A stretch of DNA of 64,000 nt from a virus: IMG/VR virus record IMGVR_UViG_3300040796_000034, positions 62,001 through 126,000 of that record; one strand, given 5' to 3'. This document shows, one piece after another, positions 8,102 to 16,591 of the stretch (positions are counted from its first letter, which is position 1; the number at the start of each line of letters is the position of its first letter). The notes under the pieces are model-generated. The model made no database searches. It was not told the origin of the DNA and saw only the letters and a program-made list of their open reading frames with translations. Made by a program: the position numbers and the translations under genes.

Positions 8102-8989
8102 TTAGAATTGGTTGTTACGATATGCAGCAGCTTGATTACGGGCTTGCTCAATTTCACTCATTTCAAATTCAGCCGCAGCGTAAATGTCTTCACCGACTAC
8201 AGCACCGAAGTCCACTCCACCAGCCTCGTGAAAATTAGCAAGAGTAAATCTCATTGCAAATAGTTGAGTCTCAATACTTACACCGTTATGTTCACACATA
8301 GCAGCAAACTCAGCAGCCATTGTATCAATATCTTCTGCATTAAAACTTAGACATTGATTGTAAATATTAGCTGGTAAGAAACCTGCTTCAAATAATTCAT
8401 CAGCATAATCTACGATTTCAGCAAGTTCATCTTTAACTTGTTCGTTAATAGAGAACTCTGTAATATAACCACTGATGTCATCTATACGACTTTCAACTTC
8501 TGGAAGATAGCTATAAGCTAATTCTTCAGCTAAAGGTTCCCCTTCATCTTCTACATAGAGGTAATCCTCGTCATCATATTCGTCTATATAGTCGTCATCG
8601 TAATAATCGTAGTAATCGTCTTCATCAAAATCATCATCGTATTCGTCGTAATACTCATCATCGTATTCGTCTTCATAATCTTCATCATCGTAATACGCAT
8701 CTTCTTCTAATTCATCGTAAATATCGAAAAAATCTTCTTCATCGTATTCACCTCTATCTGTTGCCGCACCTAGCTGTACAAAATCATAGACATCTTGTAC
8801 ATCTGCATTTTCAAAAGCATCAAGCATACCATCTACAACATCTTCATCTGGTACAAGTTGACCAGAAATAATTGCATCTAGTGTTTCTGCATCGATACCT
8901 GTCGTATCCATCATATCTTCAAGAGCATCCGTATAATCGTAATACTCTTCGTTAATTAAATCTTGAAATAGTTCGGAAGTTATTGTCAT
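8102..8989 (-). CDS. Acidic Asp/Glu/Tyr-rich protein, possible scaffold
   Basis: 295 residues. The centre (about residues 80-150) is almost only Asp, Glu and Tyr, with repeats such as DDEYYDEYDDDFDEDD. The N-terminal 80 residues and C-terminal 140 residues are predicted helical and acidic. It lies between the prohead protease and the decoration/capsid genes, the usual place of a scaffolding protein. Strongly acidic helical proteins in that slot often scaffold procapsid assembly, but the Tyr-rich tract is unusual for a scaffold. Confidence 0.55.
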   Translation of the reverse strand: MTITSELFQDLINEEYYDYTDALEDMMDTTGIDAETLDAIISGQLVPDEDVVDGMLDAFENADVQDVYDFVQLGAATDRGEYDEEDFFDIYDELEEDAYYDDEDYEDEYDDEYYDEYDDDFDEDDYYDYYDDDYIDEYDDEDYLYVEDEGEPLAEELAYSYLPEVESRIDDISGYITEFSINEQVKDELAEIVDYADELFEAGFLPANIYNQCLSFNAEDIDTMAAEFAAMCEHNGVSIETQLFAMRFTLANFHEAGGVDFGAVVGEDIYAAAEFEMSEIEQARNQAAAYRNNQF

Positions 8990-8991
8990 TG

Positions 8992-9291
8992 TTATTTAGC
9001 TTTTCTGAATATACCTGCCATTGTCCCTATACCTAAACCTGCTATTGCAGCGGCTCTATCAGCGGGTAAACCTTTACGTTTAGTGGAAGAGCTAGAAGAT
9101 TTTTTTTGAGTACGAGATTTTTTTCTCTTTCTTCTCTCTCTCTTCTCTCTGGTTTCACTACTCTTCTTTTTTCTTTCCCAAGTAGGTAAGGGATTAGTTC
9201 CACCAACAGCATAACCAATACCCCAACCAGCACCCGCACCAGTTCCCGCATCTAACAGGATTTGTTTAGTTTTTCTACCAGCATAGTTCAT
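8992..9291 (-). CDS. Small membrane protein, Gly-rich spans flanking a basic core
   Basis: 99 residues. Two Gly/Ala-rich hydrophobic segments (LLDAGTGAGAGWGIGYAVGG at 12-31, and AAAIAGLGIGTMAGIF near the C-terminus) bracket a 40-residue Lys/Arg/Ser tract (RKKKSSETREKRERRKRKK). Ends in RKAK. Such a layout could insert as a hairpin with the basic part facing nucleic acid. Function unknown; one of several proteins here with this chemistry. Confidence 0.55.
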   Translation of the reverse strand: MNYAGRKTKQILLDAGTGAGAGWGIGYAVGGTNPLPTWERKKKSSETREKRERRKRKKSRTQKKSSSSSTKRKGLPADRAAAIAGLGIGTMAGIFRKAK

Positions 9292-9300
9292 GGTAGTTCC

Positions 9301-9489
9301 TTATCGATAGTTTATAGGTATCCCTGGAAGACCTACAGTAGCTTGACCGTAAGAAGCTCCTGGTTTTACTTTTTTACCGAGAGTCTTAATCCATCCAGCC
9401 GTATAAGTGTCTCGTAGATTACATTTACGAGCTTTATCTAACGTAGGGGTTGTAGTCGTATGCGACCTTGTATTATGTTTATTTTTCAC
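9301..9489 (-). CDS. Small basic hypothetical protein
   Basis: 62 residues, Thr/Lys/Arg-rich with a TTTTPTLDKARKC stretch and a Gly-Pro-rich end (GLPGIPINYR). No motif recognised. It fills the gap between the protease and the 99-residue membrane protein with only 9 bases to the next gene, which is the main reason to accept it. Confidence 0.42.
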   Translation of the reverse strand: MKNKHNTRSHTTTTPTLDKARKCNLRDTYTAGWIKTLGKKVKPGASYGQATVGLPGIPINYR

Positions 9490-9533
9490 TGTTATATACC
9501 TCTTTTACGTTGTTTGTTTGTAAGAAGTATTAT

Positions 9534-10790
9534 TTATCTTTTTTTCTTACGACGACTTAAAGCATAAGCTCCCCCAGCACCAGCGGCTCCCGCACCTACC
9601 CCAATACTATACTTACCAGCATTACTTTTAAGATGACGAGCGCCTTTACCAACAAAAGATTTAGAGAGTTTTCTCTTACCCCTACTTATTAAACCTTCTT
9701 TCCCTACTACTTTTGTTGTTGGATTTCCATAAACAAAAGGGCCTGATTTTACAATACTTTCATCAAGTAATTTACCTCGGACGGCTCTGATTGGTGTAGT
9801 TAAGAAACGACCTACTTTTGCAACGGTGTCTTTACCATATTTATATTCAGTTACATCCTCATCTTCATCATAACCGACTACAGGTACACCGTTTAAATAG
9901 TAAAATTGCATATTTGAATTTCCTTGATTTTTTTTAGATAATTGATTTGAGTATTCTACAAAGTCTTGTAAATTGTTAAACTTCGGACTTTGATTTTGTT
10001 GAGAAGTTTGTTTCTGTAAGGTTTGATTACTTTGGTTTTCATTTTGAACCTGTTCATCTTTACTTACTTTGTACATTTCTAAGACTTTATCTTGAAATTG
10101 TGAAAGATTCTGTTGAATTAATACCTCCTTTTGCATATTACCTTCTACTTCATCTTGAGAAGATACGTTTTTCACATTATCAAGTACATCTAATAGTGTA
10201 TCAAATATTTTTTGAGCTTGCTGTCTCAATTTCCCGGATTCATCTTTATCTTTCAATGCTTCATCTAATAGTAGCGCATTAAAATTTACTATGTTACCCA
10301 TATCATCGTGAAATAATACTGTATTGGGTATTGCGGGAATACCTACTAAAGAAACTTCCCTTATATGGAAATTTTTTAAGTCGATGCCTGCACTTAAAGT
10401 TTTTGATAAACCTCTATTAATCTTATCGATTAAATCATCGTCCATTATTTTAACACTATCAGAAAAAACTCCCCATCTTCCTAGTAAATGTTCCCACTTA
10501 GGATTACTGTTAATATCATCTTCTGTAATTTGTCTTACATCTAACGGTTCATCTATTTCACCTACTTGATTATTTACATCCTTATTATGTTCAGTAAATA
10601 TAGGAATACCAGAACTGTATGAAAGATAGTTATTAGTATTCTCTACAAGCTTTTTAATGTCGCTATCTGTAAAGAAAAATTCACGACCTTTAGAATCCTT
10701 ATGTGGTTTACCCTCTTCTGTTGAGTAGAAGATAAGACCTTTTTTAATAAGTTCTTTAGGTACGCTTTGCTTAAATTCAGTAATTCTCAT
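9534..10790 (-). CDS. Prohead (capsid maturation) protease, S78-like, with C-terminal membrane tail
   Basis: 418 residues. The N-terminal 165 residues are protease-like: FTEHNKDVNNQVGEI holds the candidate catalytic His68, TLSAGI holds the candidate nucleophile Ser133, and FHIREVSLVGIPAIPN at 141-156 is the family's typical 'EvSLV..PA' strand. Such enzymes cleave scaffold and capsid arms in the procapsid. Residues 165-285 are Gln/Asn-rich linker. The end carries a Gly/Ala membrane segment (IGVGAGAAGAGGAYAL) followed by SRRKKKR, which is not normal for this family. Confidence 0.72.
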   Translation of the reverse strand: MRITEFKQSVPKELIKKGLIFYSTEEGKPHKDSKGREFFFTDSDIKKLVENTNNYLSYSSGIPIFTEHNKDVNNQVGEIDEPLDVRQITEDDINSNPKWEHLLGRWGVFSDSVKIMDDDLIDKINRGLSKTLSAGIDLKNFHIREVSLVGIPAIPNTVLFHDDMGNIVNFNALLLDEALKDKDESGKLRQQAQKIFDTLLDVLDNVKNVSSQDEVEGNMQKEVLIQQNLSQFQDKVLEMYKVSKDEQVQNENQSNQTLQKQTSQQNQSPKFNNLQDFVEYSNQLSKKNQGNSNMQFYYLNGVPVVGYDEDEDVTEYKYGKDTVAKVGRFLTTPIRAVRGKLLDESIVKSGPFVYGNPTTKVVGKEGLISRGKRKLSKSFVGKGARHLKSNAGKYSIGVGAGAAGAGGAYALSRRKKKR

Positions 10791-10811
10791 ATTATAGTAT
10801 ATTAATTTCTT

Positions 10812-11087
10812 CTATCTCTCTTCCCAAAGTGTCTTACCATCTTTTTTTATCTTGCTTTTCTTTCCATCACTTGTGATTACAGTAGGGTTTTTTAAAGTTT
10901 TTGTTCCAGTAACTTTTTGTAAAAGAGAGGGTTCTTGTTTCCATAATACCTTATCTTTACTCTTAACACTATATCCTTTCTCTTTAATATCTTTTTTCAC
11001 ACTCGGACTATTAAGAAATTTACTAACTTCTCTAGCTTCTTTATTACCTTTCTTTTTTTTCTTATTTCTTAGATTGTCTAGCCACAT
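10812..11087 (-). CDS. Small Lys-rich hypothetical protein
   Basis: 91 residues, about one quarter Lys. No motif recognised. Mixed short strands (KVLWKQEPSLLQKVTG, VITSDGKKSKIKKDG) could form a small basic beta fold suited to nucleic-acid or phosphate binding. Located between the lipase-like and protease genes. Confidence 0.45.
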   Translation of the reverse strand: MWLDNLRNKKKKKGNKEAREVSKFLNSPSVKKDIKEKGYSVKSKDKVLWKQEPSLLQKVTGTKTLKNPTVITSDGKKSKIKKDGKTLWEER

Positions 11088-11092
11088 ATTTA

Positions 11093-12103
11093 TTATAAAC
11101 CAAAAAATTGTTTTATGTTATCTATTACATTATCATATACTGGATTGTCAGCATACCGTCCATTAGCTTGCTTAAGTCTTTTAATAAAATATGAAGGGTA
11201 TAGATGTAAATCGTAGTGATATTCAAACCCTTTTTCTTTTTGTAAAGGAGCTACTAAATCAATTTCTTTAATTGCTTTGTTTTTAATAGGAAAAGGAGTT
11301 ATTTTATTAAAAAACTCTTCTTTAATAATAACATTCCTTGTAGGATTCTTTGATGGTACTATATCTAAATAAGGTGTACCAACAGTTAAATTTCTTAAAT
11401 CAGATTTATTAATACCAGTTTGGTGAAGTATATATGCCACGTCTTTACTTGTAAGTCCTCCACCACTATGTCCTATTAAATTTATTTTAGCATCTGGGTT
11501 TTTCTGTTTCCAATCATAGATATATTTAGCAATCTTTTCTGAGTCAGTATTCTTACCTTTAACAAGATTACCACCTGCTACAGATATAACTGCTTTAGGT
11601 TTACCTCGATTAGTCATCTCTTGAGTAACTCCTATTAAGTTAGTTTTATTTAAAAAACCCTCATCTCTAAAACTCTTTCGTATAGCGCTATAAGCTTCTT
11701 TTACCTGAGCATGGTTATTTGATAGCCCGGCAAAGAAAAAAGTTAGTTGAGGTTTTCCTGTTTTCTTAGGTTTAGGAGTTAGTCCGGTCACTCTCATCTT
11801 AGGTATGTCTTTACCTTCTTTAATATTCTTACCAGATTTTTTAAGATTATCTTCATACCGAGCTTTAAGAATAAGATAATTAGTAATAGGTCGTCCTAAC
11901 ATAGCTGCTGTTACAACAGTATTCCTAAATATTTTGTTCTTACGAGTTAACCCAAACCCAGTAGCTCCTAGTAAAGCTGTATTACTTACAATAAGGTCTC
12001 TTGTATAGTTTCTTTCAGACTTTTTCTTATATACCCTACTATGAGACTTTACAAGCTTACCATCTCGTATATAAGACTTGACTTGACTTTTTTCTGTTTT
12101 CAT
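11093..12103 (-). CDS. Lipase-like alpha/beta-hydrolase in the virion block
   Basis: 336 residues. The C-terminal domain (about 115-336) is an alpha/beta-hydrolase: strand TFFFAGL, then AKINLIGHSGGG (207-216) with nucleophile Ser213 in the Gly-x-Ser-x-Gly elbow, a candidate acid Asp247 in GTPYLDIVP, and a candidate His296 or His300 in FEYHYDLHLY. The N-terminus is basic (QVKSYIRDGKLVKSHSR) with weak hydrophobic stretches at 36-55. Family members hydrolyse lipid or other esters. Being coded between head genes, it may be packaged and act on host membranes at entry; this is inference. Confidence 0.68.
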   Translation of the reverse strand: MKTEKSQVKSYIRDGKLVKSHSRVYKKKSERNYTRDLIVSNTALLGATGFGLTRKNKIFRNTVVTAAMLGRPITNYLILKARYEDNLKKSGKNIKEGKDIPKMRVTGLTPKPKKTGKPQLTFFFAGLSNNHAQVKEAYSAIRKSFRDEGFLNKTNLIGVTQEMTNRGKPKAVISVAGGNLVKGKNTDSEKIAKYIYDWKQKNPDAKINLIGHSGGGLTSKDVAYILHQTGINKSDLRNLTVGTPYLDIVPSKNPTRNVIIKEEFFNKITPFPIKNKAIKEIDLVAPLQKEKGFEYHYDLHLYPSYFIKRLKQANGRYADNPVYDNVIDNIKQFFGL

Positions 12104-12108
12104 TCAAA

Positions 12109-12531
12109 CTATTGTAACCGTCTTCCTCTTTTTCTACGATTTAAAGCCCCCATAGTTATTGCAGTAGCTCCTGCACCTAGCCCAGCCAAACCAACCCCAA
12201 TAGCACCTCTTCTAGCCCATTTACCTGTTAAAGCTTTTCTTAATGGACGAAATTTATTAGCTTTACGATAGGCTTGACTTCTAGCACTCTTATCTAAATT
12301 TTGTTGAGCAGTTCTTTGTAAGTTTATCTTTGACCCTTTTTGTGGCTGAGAAGGTTGAGGTGCTTTTTTTAAATTAAACTTATCATTTGCTTCCCTAGCT
12401 TGCGCCCTTAATATCTCATCTTGATTTGGTTTATTTAATCTACTCTCTCTTTGACGCTTAAACTTATCATTTGCTTCCCTAGCTTGTGCCCTTAATATCT
12501 CATCTTGATTTGAAAAATTAATGTAATTCAT
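12109..12531 (-). CDS. Small protein with two tandem helical repeats and C-terminal membrane anchor
   Basis: 140 residues. Residues 7-23 and 35-51 are identical copies of NQDEILRAQAREANDKF. The C-terminus has a Gly/Ala membrane segment (GAIGVGLAGLGAGATAITMG) followed by LNRRKRGRRLQ. No known family. The charged helical repeats may oligomerise or bind a partner while the tail sits in a membrane or inside the virion. Confidence 0.58.
   Translation of the reverse strand: MNYINFSNQDEILRAQAREANDKFKRQRESRLNKPNQDEILRAQAREANDKFNLKKAPQPSQPQKGSKINLQRTAQQNLDKSARSQAYRKANKFRPLRKALTGKWARRGAIGVGLAGLGAGATAITMGALNRRKRGRRLQ
12376..12512 (-). repeat. 53-bp direct repeat, two copies
   Basis: Copies at 12376-12428 and 12460-12512 differ at one base and lie 84 bases apart. 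They encode the duplicated 17-residue NQDEILRAQAREANDKF module. The near identity at DNA level implies a recent duplication. Confidence 0.85.
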
Positions 12532-12561
12532 AATTTTTTTTATATTTGATTTTTTATTTGT

Positions 12562-12912
12562 TTAGAATTTCCATACATGATTCGGGTCGTCTAATTTCCG
12601 ACGTATCTCTTCAGTAGTATTATCTTTACGAGCTTTTCTCATAGCTTCTCTATAAGTCTTCTGCGTATCTCTAACCGCCGCATCTGAGGCAGCTTTCTTT
12701 TGAGCTTTTGACACACCCCCCATAGTCGATACATTCTTTCTAACATTAGAAGCTTTACGAACTCTTGGAAACTTACCTCTAGTTGCTAATAAAGAAGCAC
12801 CTCCCGCTAAACCAGTAACACCTACCCCTGCAATTGTACCAGCAATAAGAGCTTGTGTACCTCTATGCTGTTCTTTAAATCTTTGTACAAGACTTTTTTT
12901 TATTTTTTTAAT
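12562..12912 (-). CDS. Membrane protein with apparent AUU start codon
   Basis: 116 residues if read from ATT at 12910-12912: IKKIKKSLVQRFKEQHRG, then a Gly/Ala span (ALIAGTIAGVGVTGLAGGASLLA), then a basic helical C-terminus ending DDPNHVWKF. There is no in-frame ATG, GTG or TTG before the span. The frame is the same as the upstream gene, whose TAA lies one codon before the ATT. The content closely matches its neighbours (basic plus Gly-rich span), so I take it as real. It starts at AUU or arises by stop readthrough of the upstream gene. Confidence 0.6.
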   Translation of the reverse strand: MKKIKKSLVQRFKEQHRGTQALIAGTIAGVGVTGLAGGASLLATRGKFPRVRKASNVRKNVSTMGGVSKAQKKAASDAAVRDTQKTYREAMRKARKDNTTEEIRRKLDDPNHVWKF

Positions 12913-12915
12913 AAA

Positions 12916-13722
12916 TTATCTTACTACTCTTCTATAAGCTTTATTTAGTATATCTAATGACCTTAAACCTTTTTGTTTAACCCATTTTTTAGCTTGCTGA
13001 TAACCTTGGTTAGTTCCTTTAGTTACATTACTTGCAACATTAGAGATTCCTTGCTGTAATCTAGGGTTTCTCCTTTGTCCCCAAGAATCAATACGGTAGG
13101 TAGGTGAGCTTCTATTGCCTGTTAAGTCAATTCTTCTATATGCAGTCTTCCCCCTAGAAACAAATCGACCTCCCGGATTCTTAATATATCCACCGTTATT
13201 CTGTTGACCTAATGTAGTAATATTACTTTGTTGAGGTGTTTCTACCTTTGGGAAGATATTTCTATTATTCTCTAACGGGTGTACTTTAGGAAATATATTT
13301 CTGTTGTTTTGTAAACTGTTAGGTACTCCAGGTACACTAGGTATTCTCTGTTGAGTATTTTGATTACCTCGTACTGCTAAAGCACCTCCAGGAGTTTTCT
13401 TTCTAGGCCCTACAGCCTGGTCAAGAGTTAAAGACCTAGCAGGGGGTAAAGCTCTTGTAGGTTGTTTAGGGACTCTTGCTTTAGGTACAGTTGCTAAGGC
13501 TCCCGCAGCTTGTGGTGAATAATTTCTAGGTTGATTAGCTTGTGTAGGGACTCTGCTTGGTGGTAAAGCAGCTTGTGGAGATTTAGGCTGTTTAGGAACT
13601 TTTCTACTACGTCTTTTCCTTCTAACGGCATTAGGGTCAGCACTACGCATCTGACCATTACCACGATTATCATAAACTACTTCTGGTATTACATTTCTGA
13701 AATAAATATACCTTGGTCTCAT
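12916..13722 (-). CDS. Low-complexity Pro/Asn/Gln/Arg-rich protein
   Basis: 268 residues, probably disordered for most of its length. It has many Pro-x-x-Pro and Arg-rich stretches (VPKQPKSPQAALPPSRVPTQ) and a repeated NNRNIFPKV motif (two copies about 13 residues apart). The end (GYQQAKKWVKQKGLRSLDIL) is a basic amphipathic helix. No enzyme motif. Position after the MuF gene suggests an internal head or DNA-associated protein. Confidence 0.52.
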   Translation of the reverse strand: MRPRYIYFRNVIPEVVYDNRGNGQMRSADPNAVRRKRRSRKVPKQPKSPQAALPPSRVPTQANQPRNYSPQAAGALATVPKARVPKQPTRALPPARSLTLDQAVGPRKKTPGGALAVRGNQNTQQRIPSVPGVPNSLQNNRNIFPKVHPLENNRNIFPKVETPQQSNITTLGQQNNGGYIKNPGGRFVSRGKTAYRRIDLTGNRSSPTYRIDSWGQRRNPRLQQGISNVASNVTKGTNQGYQQAKKWVKQKGLRSLDILNKAYRRVVR

Positions 13723-13723
13723 T

Positions 13724-16576
13724 TTAGAATTTTTTGTAAGTTTCTAATCTATTGTACAATATTCCCATCTTATACTCAATATTATAAATCTTATCTCTTA
13801 AAGTCTTTAATCTTTTAAACCTTTCACTACCTAATTCATCAACCATATCTCGTGTAAATCTACGTCTATCAAAAATCTTTAGATACTCTAAAATAACATC
13901 TCTATCACCTGATAAGTTAAACTCTTGACCAATAGTGTCATATAGCTCCTCTAACTGTCTTCTTTGATTACGGTATGTATTCTTAGCTCTCTTATAGATT
14001 CTTTGACTACTTTTAAAAGTTTCTTTATAACCTAAATCTTTAGCTCTTCTACTATATAGAGGCTTAAACTTAATATTCTCAAATCGATTAATGTAATTTA
14101 ACCACTCAGCGTTATTTACACTCTCTTTTAGTAGGTATTTACCGTTGTCTAGTTTAGTGAAAATACCGTCTAATTCTCCCTGTCTAATAAATAGTTCGGT
14201 TACATTATTCTGTACATTCTTAAGATTAATTTCATTGTTTCTAAAATTGTTAATATCTCGAATCTGTACATTAATTTTAAACCCTTTTCTATACCGTTGA
14301 ATAGGTGTGTTTAAACTTTTAGAGGTTCTATAAACTAAATCATCTAAGTTATTATAAGAAGATAGTTCGCGAGTAGCTGCTTCAAGACTGTCTGTTAGTA
14401 AATCTAATGTCTCAGGTATTTTTTTACCTTTAATCTTTGAGATAATAGCATTGTTAGTATTCCTTAGCTGTCCTTTATTAAATGGAAGTACGTTACGCTT
14501 TATTAGGGCACTCTCAACACTTGTAATTGATTCTATGTAGTCTTTATTAATAAGACCTCTATCATCTTTAAAAGCATCTCTAGTACGCTTAAAATCGTTA
14601 ACAAGTTTTAAAGTATCAGTTTCTTCAACAACCTGTTTTTTTACATCTAAGGGTAGATGACCTGCAACTCTTTCTGTTTTCTCCCTGATAGTACGCTCCA
14701 TTTCATTAATCGATATACCGAAAGTATCCATACTACGGTTTATGTCACTAACTTCATTAACAAGATTTCGAGTAGCTTCTTTATACTCACCTAATTTCAG
14801 TTGAATAGTGGTAACATCTATCTCTGGTAAAGTTAATAAACTATCTATTTCATTTCTTAACTGTGAAGCCTTTCTTGATTTAATTATATATCCTTCTGCT
14901 AATTCTTTATAGTTAATAGCTTGTTCAAGATTATTTACTCTAATACCTGTCTTAAAAGCTTTCGACTCTTTCTCTGTTTCTTGATTTACTTGTTCAGTTA
15001 ACTCTTTAACATTAGGGACTTCTGTAAGAGTTTGTACAACAGGAGTTTCTGATTCTGTAGTTTTAGGTTCAATATCTTTGTTAACACCAGATTCTACACC
15101 TTCATTAACCTGTTCATAGACTTTTTGTACTTCAGAATAAGCTGATTTAATAGTCTCTTGATTTGATTTACCAAATTCTTGTACAGTATTAAGTACATCC
15201 GTAGAAATGCTTCGTAGTGAAGGTCTAAAAGCTCGATAAGCAGCGTATAAAAGAACTGTACTAGCTATTCCACCAAAAAGTGCCGCTCCAAACTTCTTAG
15301 AGTCAATATCAGGTTGTTTATCAATACTTACAGCGCCCGTAGTACCACCTTTTACGTCGTCTGAAATAGGTATCCAGAAACATCCACAATAGGGGTGTGC
15401 AGGTATCATAGGTATCTTATTACCTATCTGAGAAAGAAGACCTTGAGACATCTTTCCTTCTACCGGAGTAGGGAAAGACTTACCTGTAAAAGCAAATTTA
15501 GGACTCATTAAATCTAAAATGTTAAAAATCTTACCGTCCATACCAATACAGAAATGACAAGTCTTATCGGACAAAACACCTGTACGAAGACCTTTAGGTG
15601 TAGTAGTTTTATGTTTTTGAATATCTTCAACCTTTAGTTTTACCGGAGTCTTTACACGACCATATTCTAAATAACCCGCTGTCCACCTTACTCGGGTATA
15701 ACCTCTTCTTAAGTATTCATCTAATATACCTAAGTTGTACATAGCATTTGTTTCTGTAATTACAATTTTACGGATACGTCTAATAAACCGACCTCGTATG
15801 TCAATATCTCTTTTACTAGGAACACCTTTAGATAGAGTTTGGAAAGCCGTGTCTCTTTTTAAGTCAGCACTATTATAAAGGTCATTAATAACTTCCTCCA
15901 CAGCATTACCGTAGTTACCTTTAGCTTTATAACGATTATTGAAAGAAGAGATAGACTTTTTAGTAGATTCAGTTAAATCCCTATTCCAGACTTCAGCTAA
16001 AAAATGTTGACGTTTATCTAAATAGGTTTTACCGAATTTAGTGTAATTAATATCTACATTAGATTTAAAAGTCGTATAAGGGGCTTTACCTTCTTTAAGC
16101 TCTAACTCTTTAAAAGTTTCTAATACATTAAGCTTGTGGTTAATATCTCTCTTTATTATTTCACTACTACTTCTATAGTAATCAGGAGATGTACCGAACT
16201 TACCTACTCTTTTAGGTGGAGGGACTATTCTGGAATTAGTCCTTAACCTTCTTTGTTCATCTTCATTTCTTATAAACTCAGCAAATGTAGATGTATCTGT
16301 ATTTAGTAAAAAAGAAATAGGAGATTTATTCTTTTCAATATTCCTAATACCTTGTTCTTTCCCAAAAAGAAACGATGCAAAATGTAAAGTCTTAAGTTTT
16401 TTAACCAATATATGTTTAACTCTTACTGGTATATTCTTAATCTCTCTACCTTTACCTTGTTTAGATAATTCAAATTTAATGTAAGTCTGAGTATCCCTGC
16501 TAATTACTTCAGTGAAATAATCAGTAATAGTATCGGTAACAGCTTGAGTGACCCGTCTTTGATTAGCTATTGACAT
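13724..16576 (-). CDS. MuF-type minor head protein with membrane span and coiled-coil tail
   Basis: 950 residues. The MuF/head-morphogenesis domain spans about 260-404: RKIVITETNAMYNLG at 269-283, RWTAG at 297-301, KTCHFCIGMDGKIF at 338-351 and the PAHPYCGCFWIPI ending at 392-404. The paired Cys and His-Pro-x-Cys pattern is diagnostic. Such proteins bind the portal inside the head. A membrane segment follows at 429-447 (FGAALFGGIASTVLLYAAY), then about 500 residues of predicted coiled coil. This tail is far longer than normal (family usually 300-500 residues), suggesting an ejection or internal core role. Confidence 0.75.
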   Translation of the reverse strand: MSIANQRRVTQAVTDTITDYFTEVISRDTQTYIKFELSKQGKGREIKNIPVRVKHILVKKLKTLHFASFLFGKEQGIRNIEKNKSPISFLLNTDTSTFAEFIRNEDEQRRLRTNSRIVPPPKRVGKFGTSPDYYRSSSEIIKRDINHKLNVLETFKELELKEGKAPYTTFKSNVDINYTKFGKTYLDKRQHFLAEVWNRDLTESTKKSISSFNNRYKAKGNYGNAVEEVINDLYNSADLKRDTAFQTLSKGVPSKRDIDIRGRFIRRIRKIVITETNAMYNLGILDEYLRRGYTRVRWTAGYLEYGRVKTPVKLKVEDIQKHKTTTPKGLRTGVLSDKTCHFCIGMDGKIFNILDLMSPKFAFTGKSFPTPVEGKMSQGLLSQIGNKIPMIPAHPYCGCFWIPISDDVKGGTTGAVSIDKQPDIDSKKFGAALFGGIASTVLLYAAYRAFRPSLRSISTDVLNTVQEFGKSNQETIKSAYSEVQKVYEQVNEGVESGVNKDIEPKTTESETPVVQTLTEVPNVKELTEQVNQETEKESKAFKTGIRVNNLEQAINYKELAEGYIIKSRKASQLRNEIDSLLTLPEIDVTTIQLKLGEYKEATRNLVNEVSDINRSMDTFGISINEMERTIREKTERVAGHLPLDVKKQVVEETDTLKLVNDFKRTRDAFKDDRGLINKDYIESITSVESALIKRNVLPFNKGQLRNTNNAIISKIKGKKIPETLDLLTDSLEAATRELSSYNNLDDLVYRTSKSLNTPIQRYRKGFKINVQIRDINNFRNNEINLKNVQNNVTELFIRQGELDGIFTKLDNGKYLLKESVNNAEWLNYINRFENIKFKPLYSRRAKDLGYKETFKSSQRIYKRAKNTYRNQRRQLEELYDTIGQEFNLSGDRDVILEYLKIFDRRRFTRDMVDELGSERFKRLKTLRDKIYNIEYKMGILYNRLETYKKF

Positions 16577-16591
16577 ATTTTATTCATGTTA

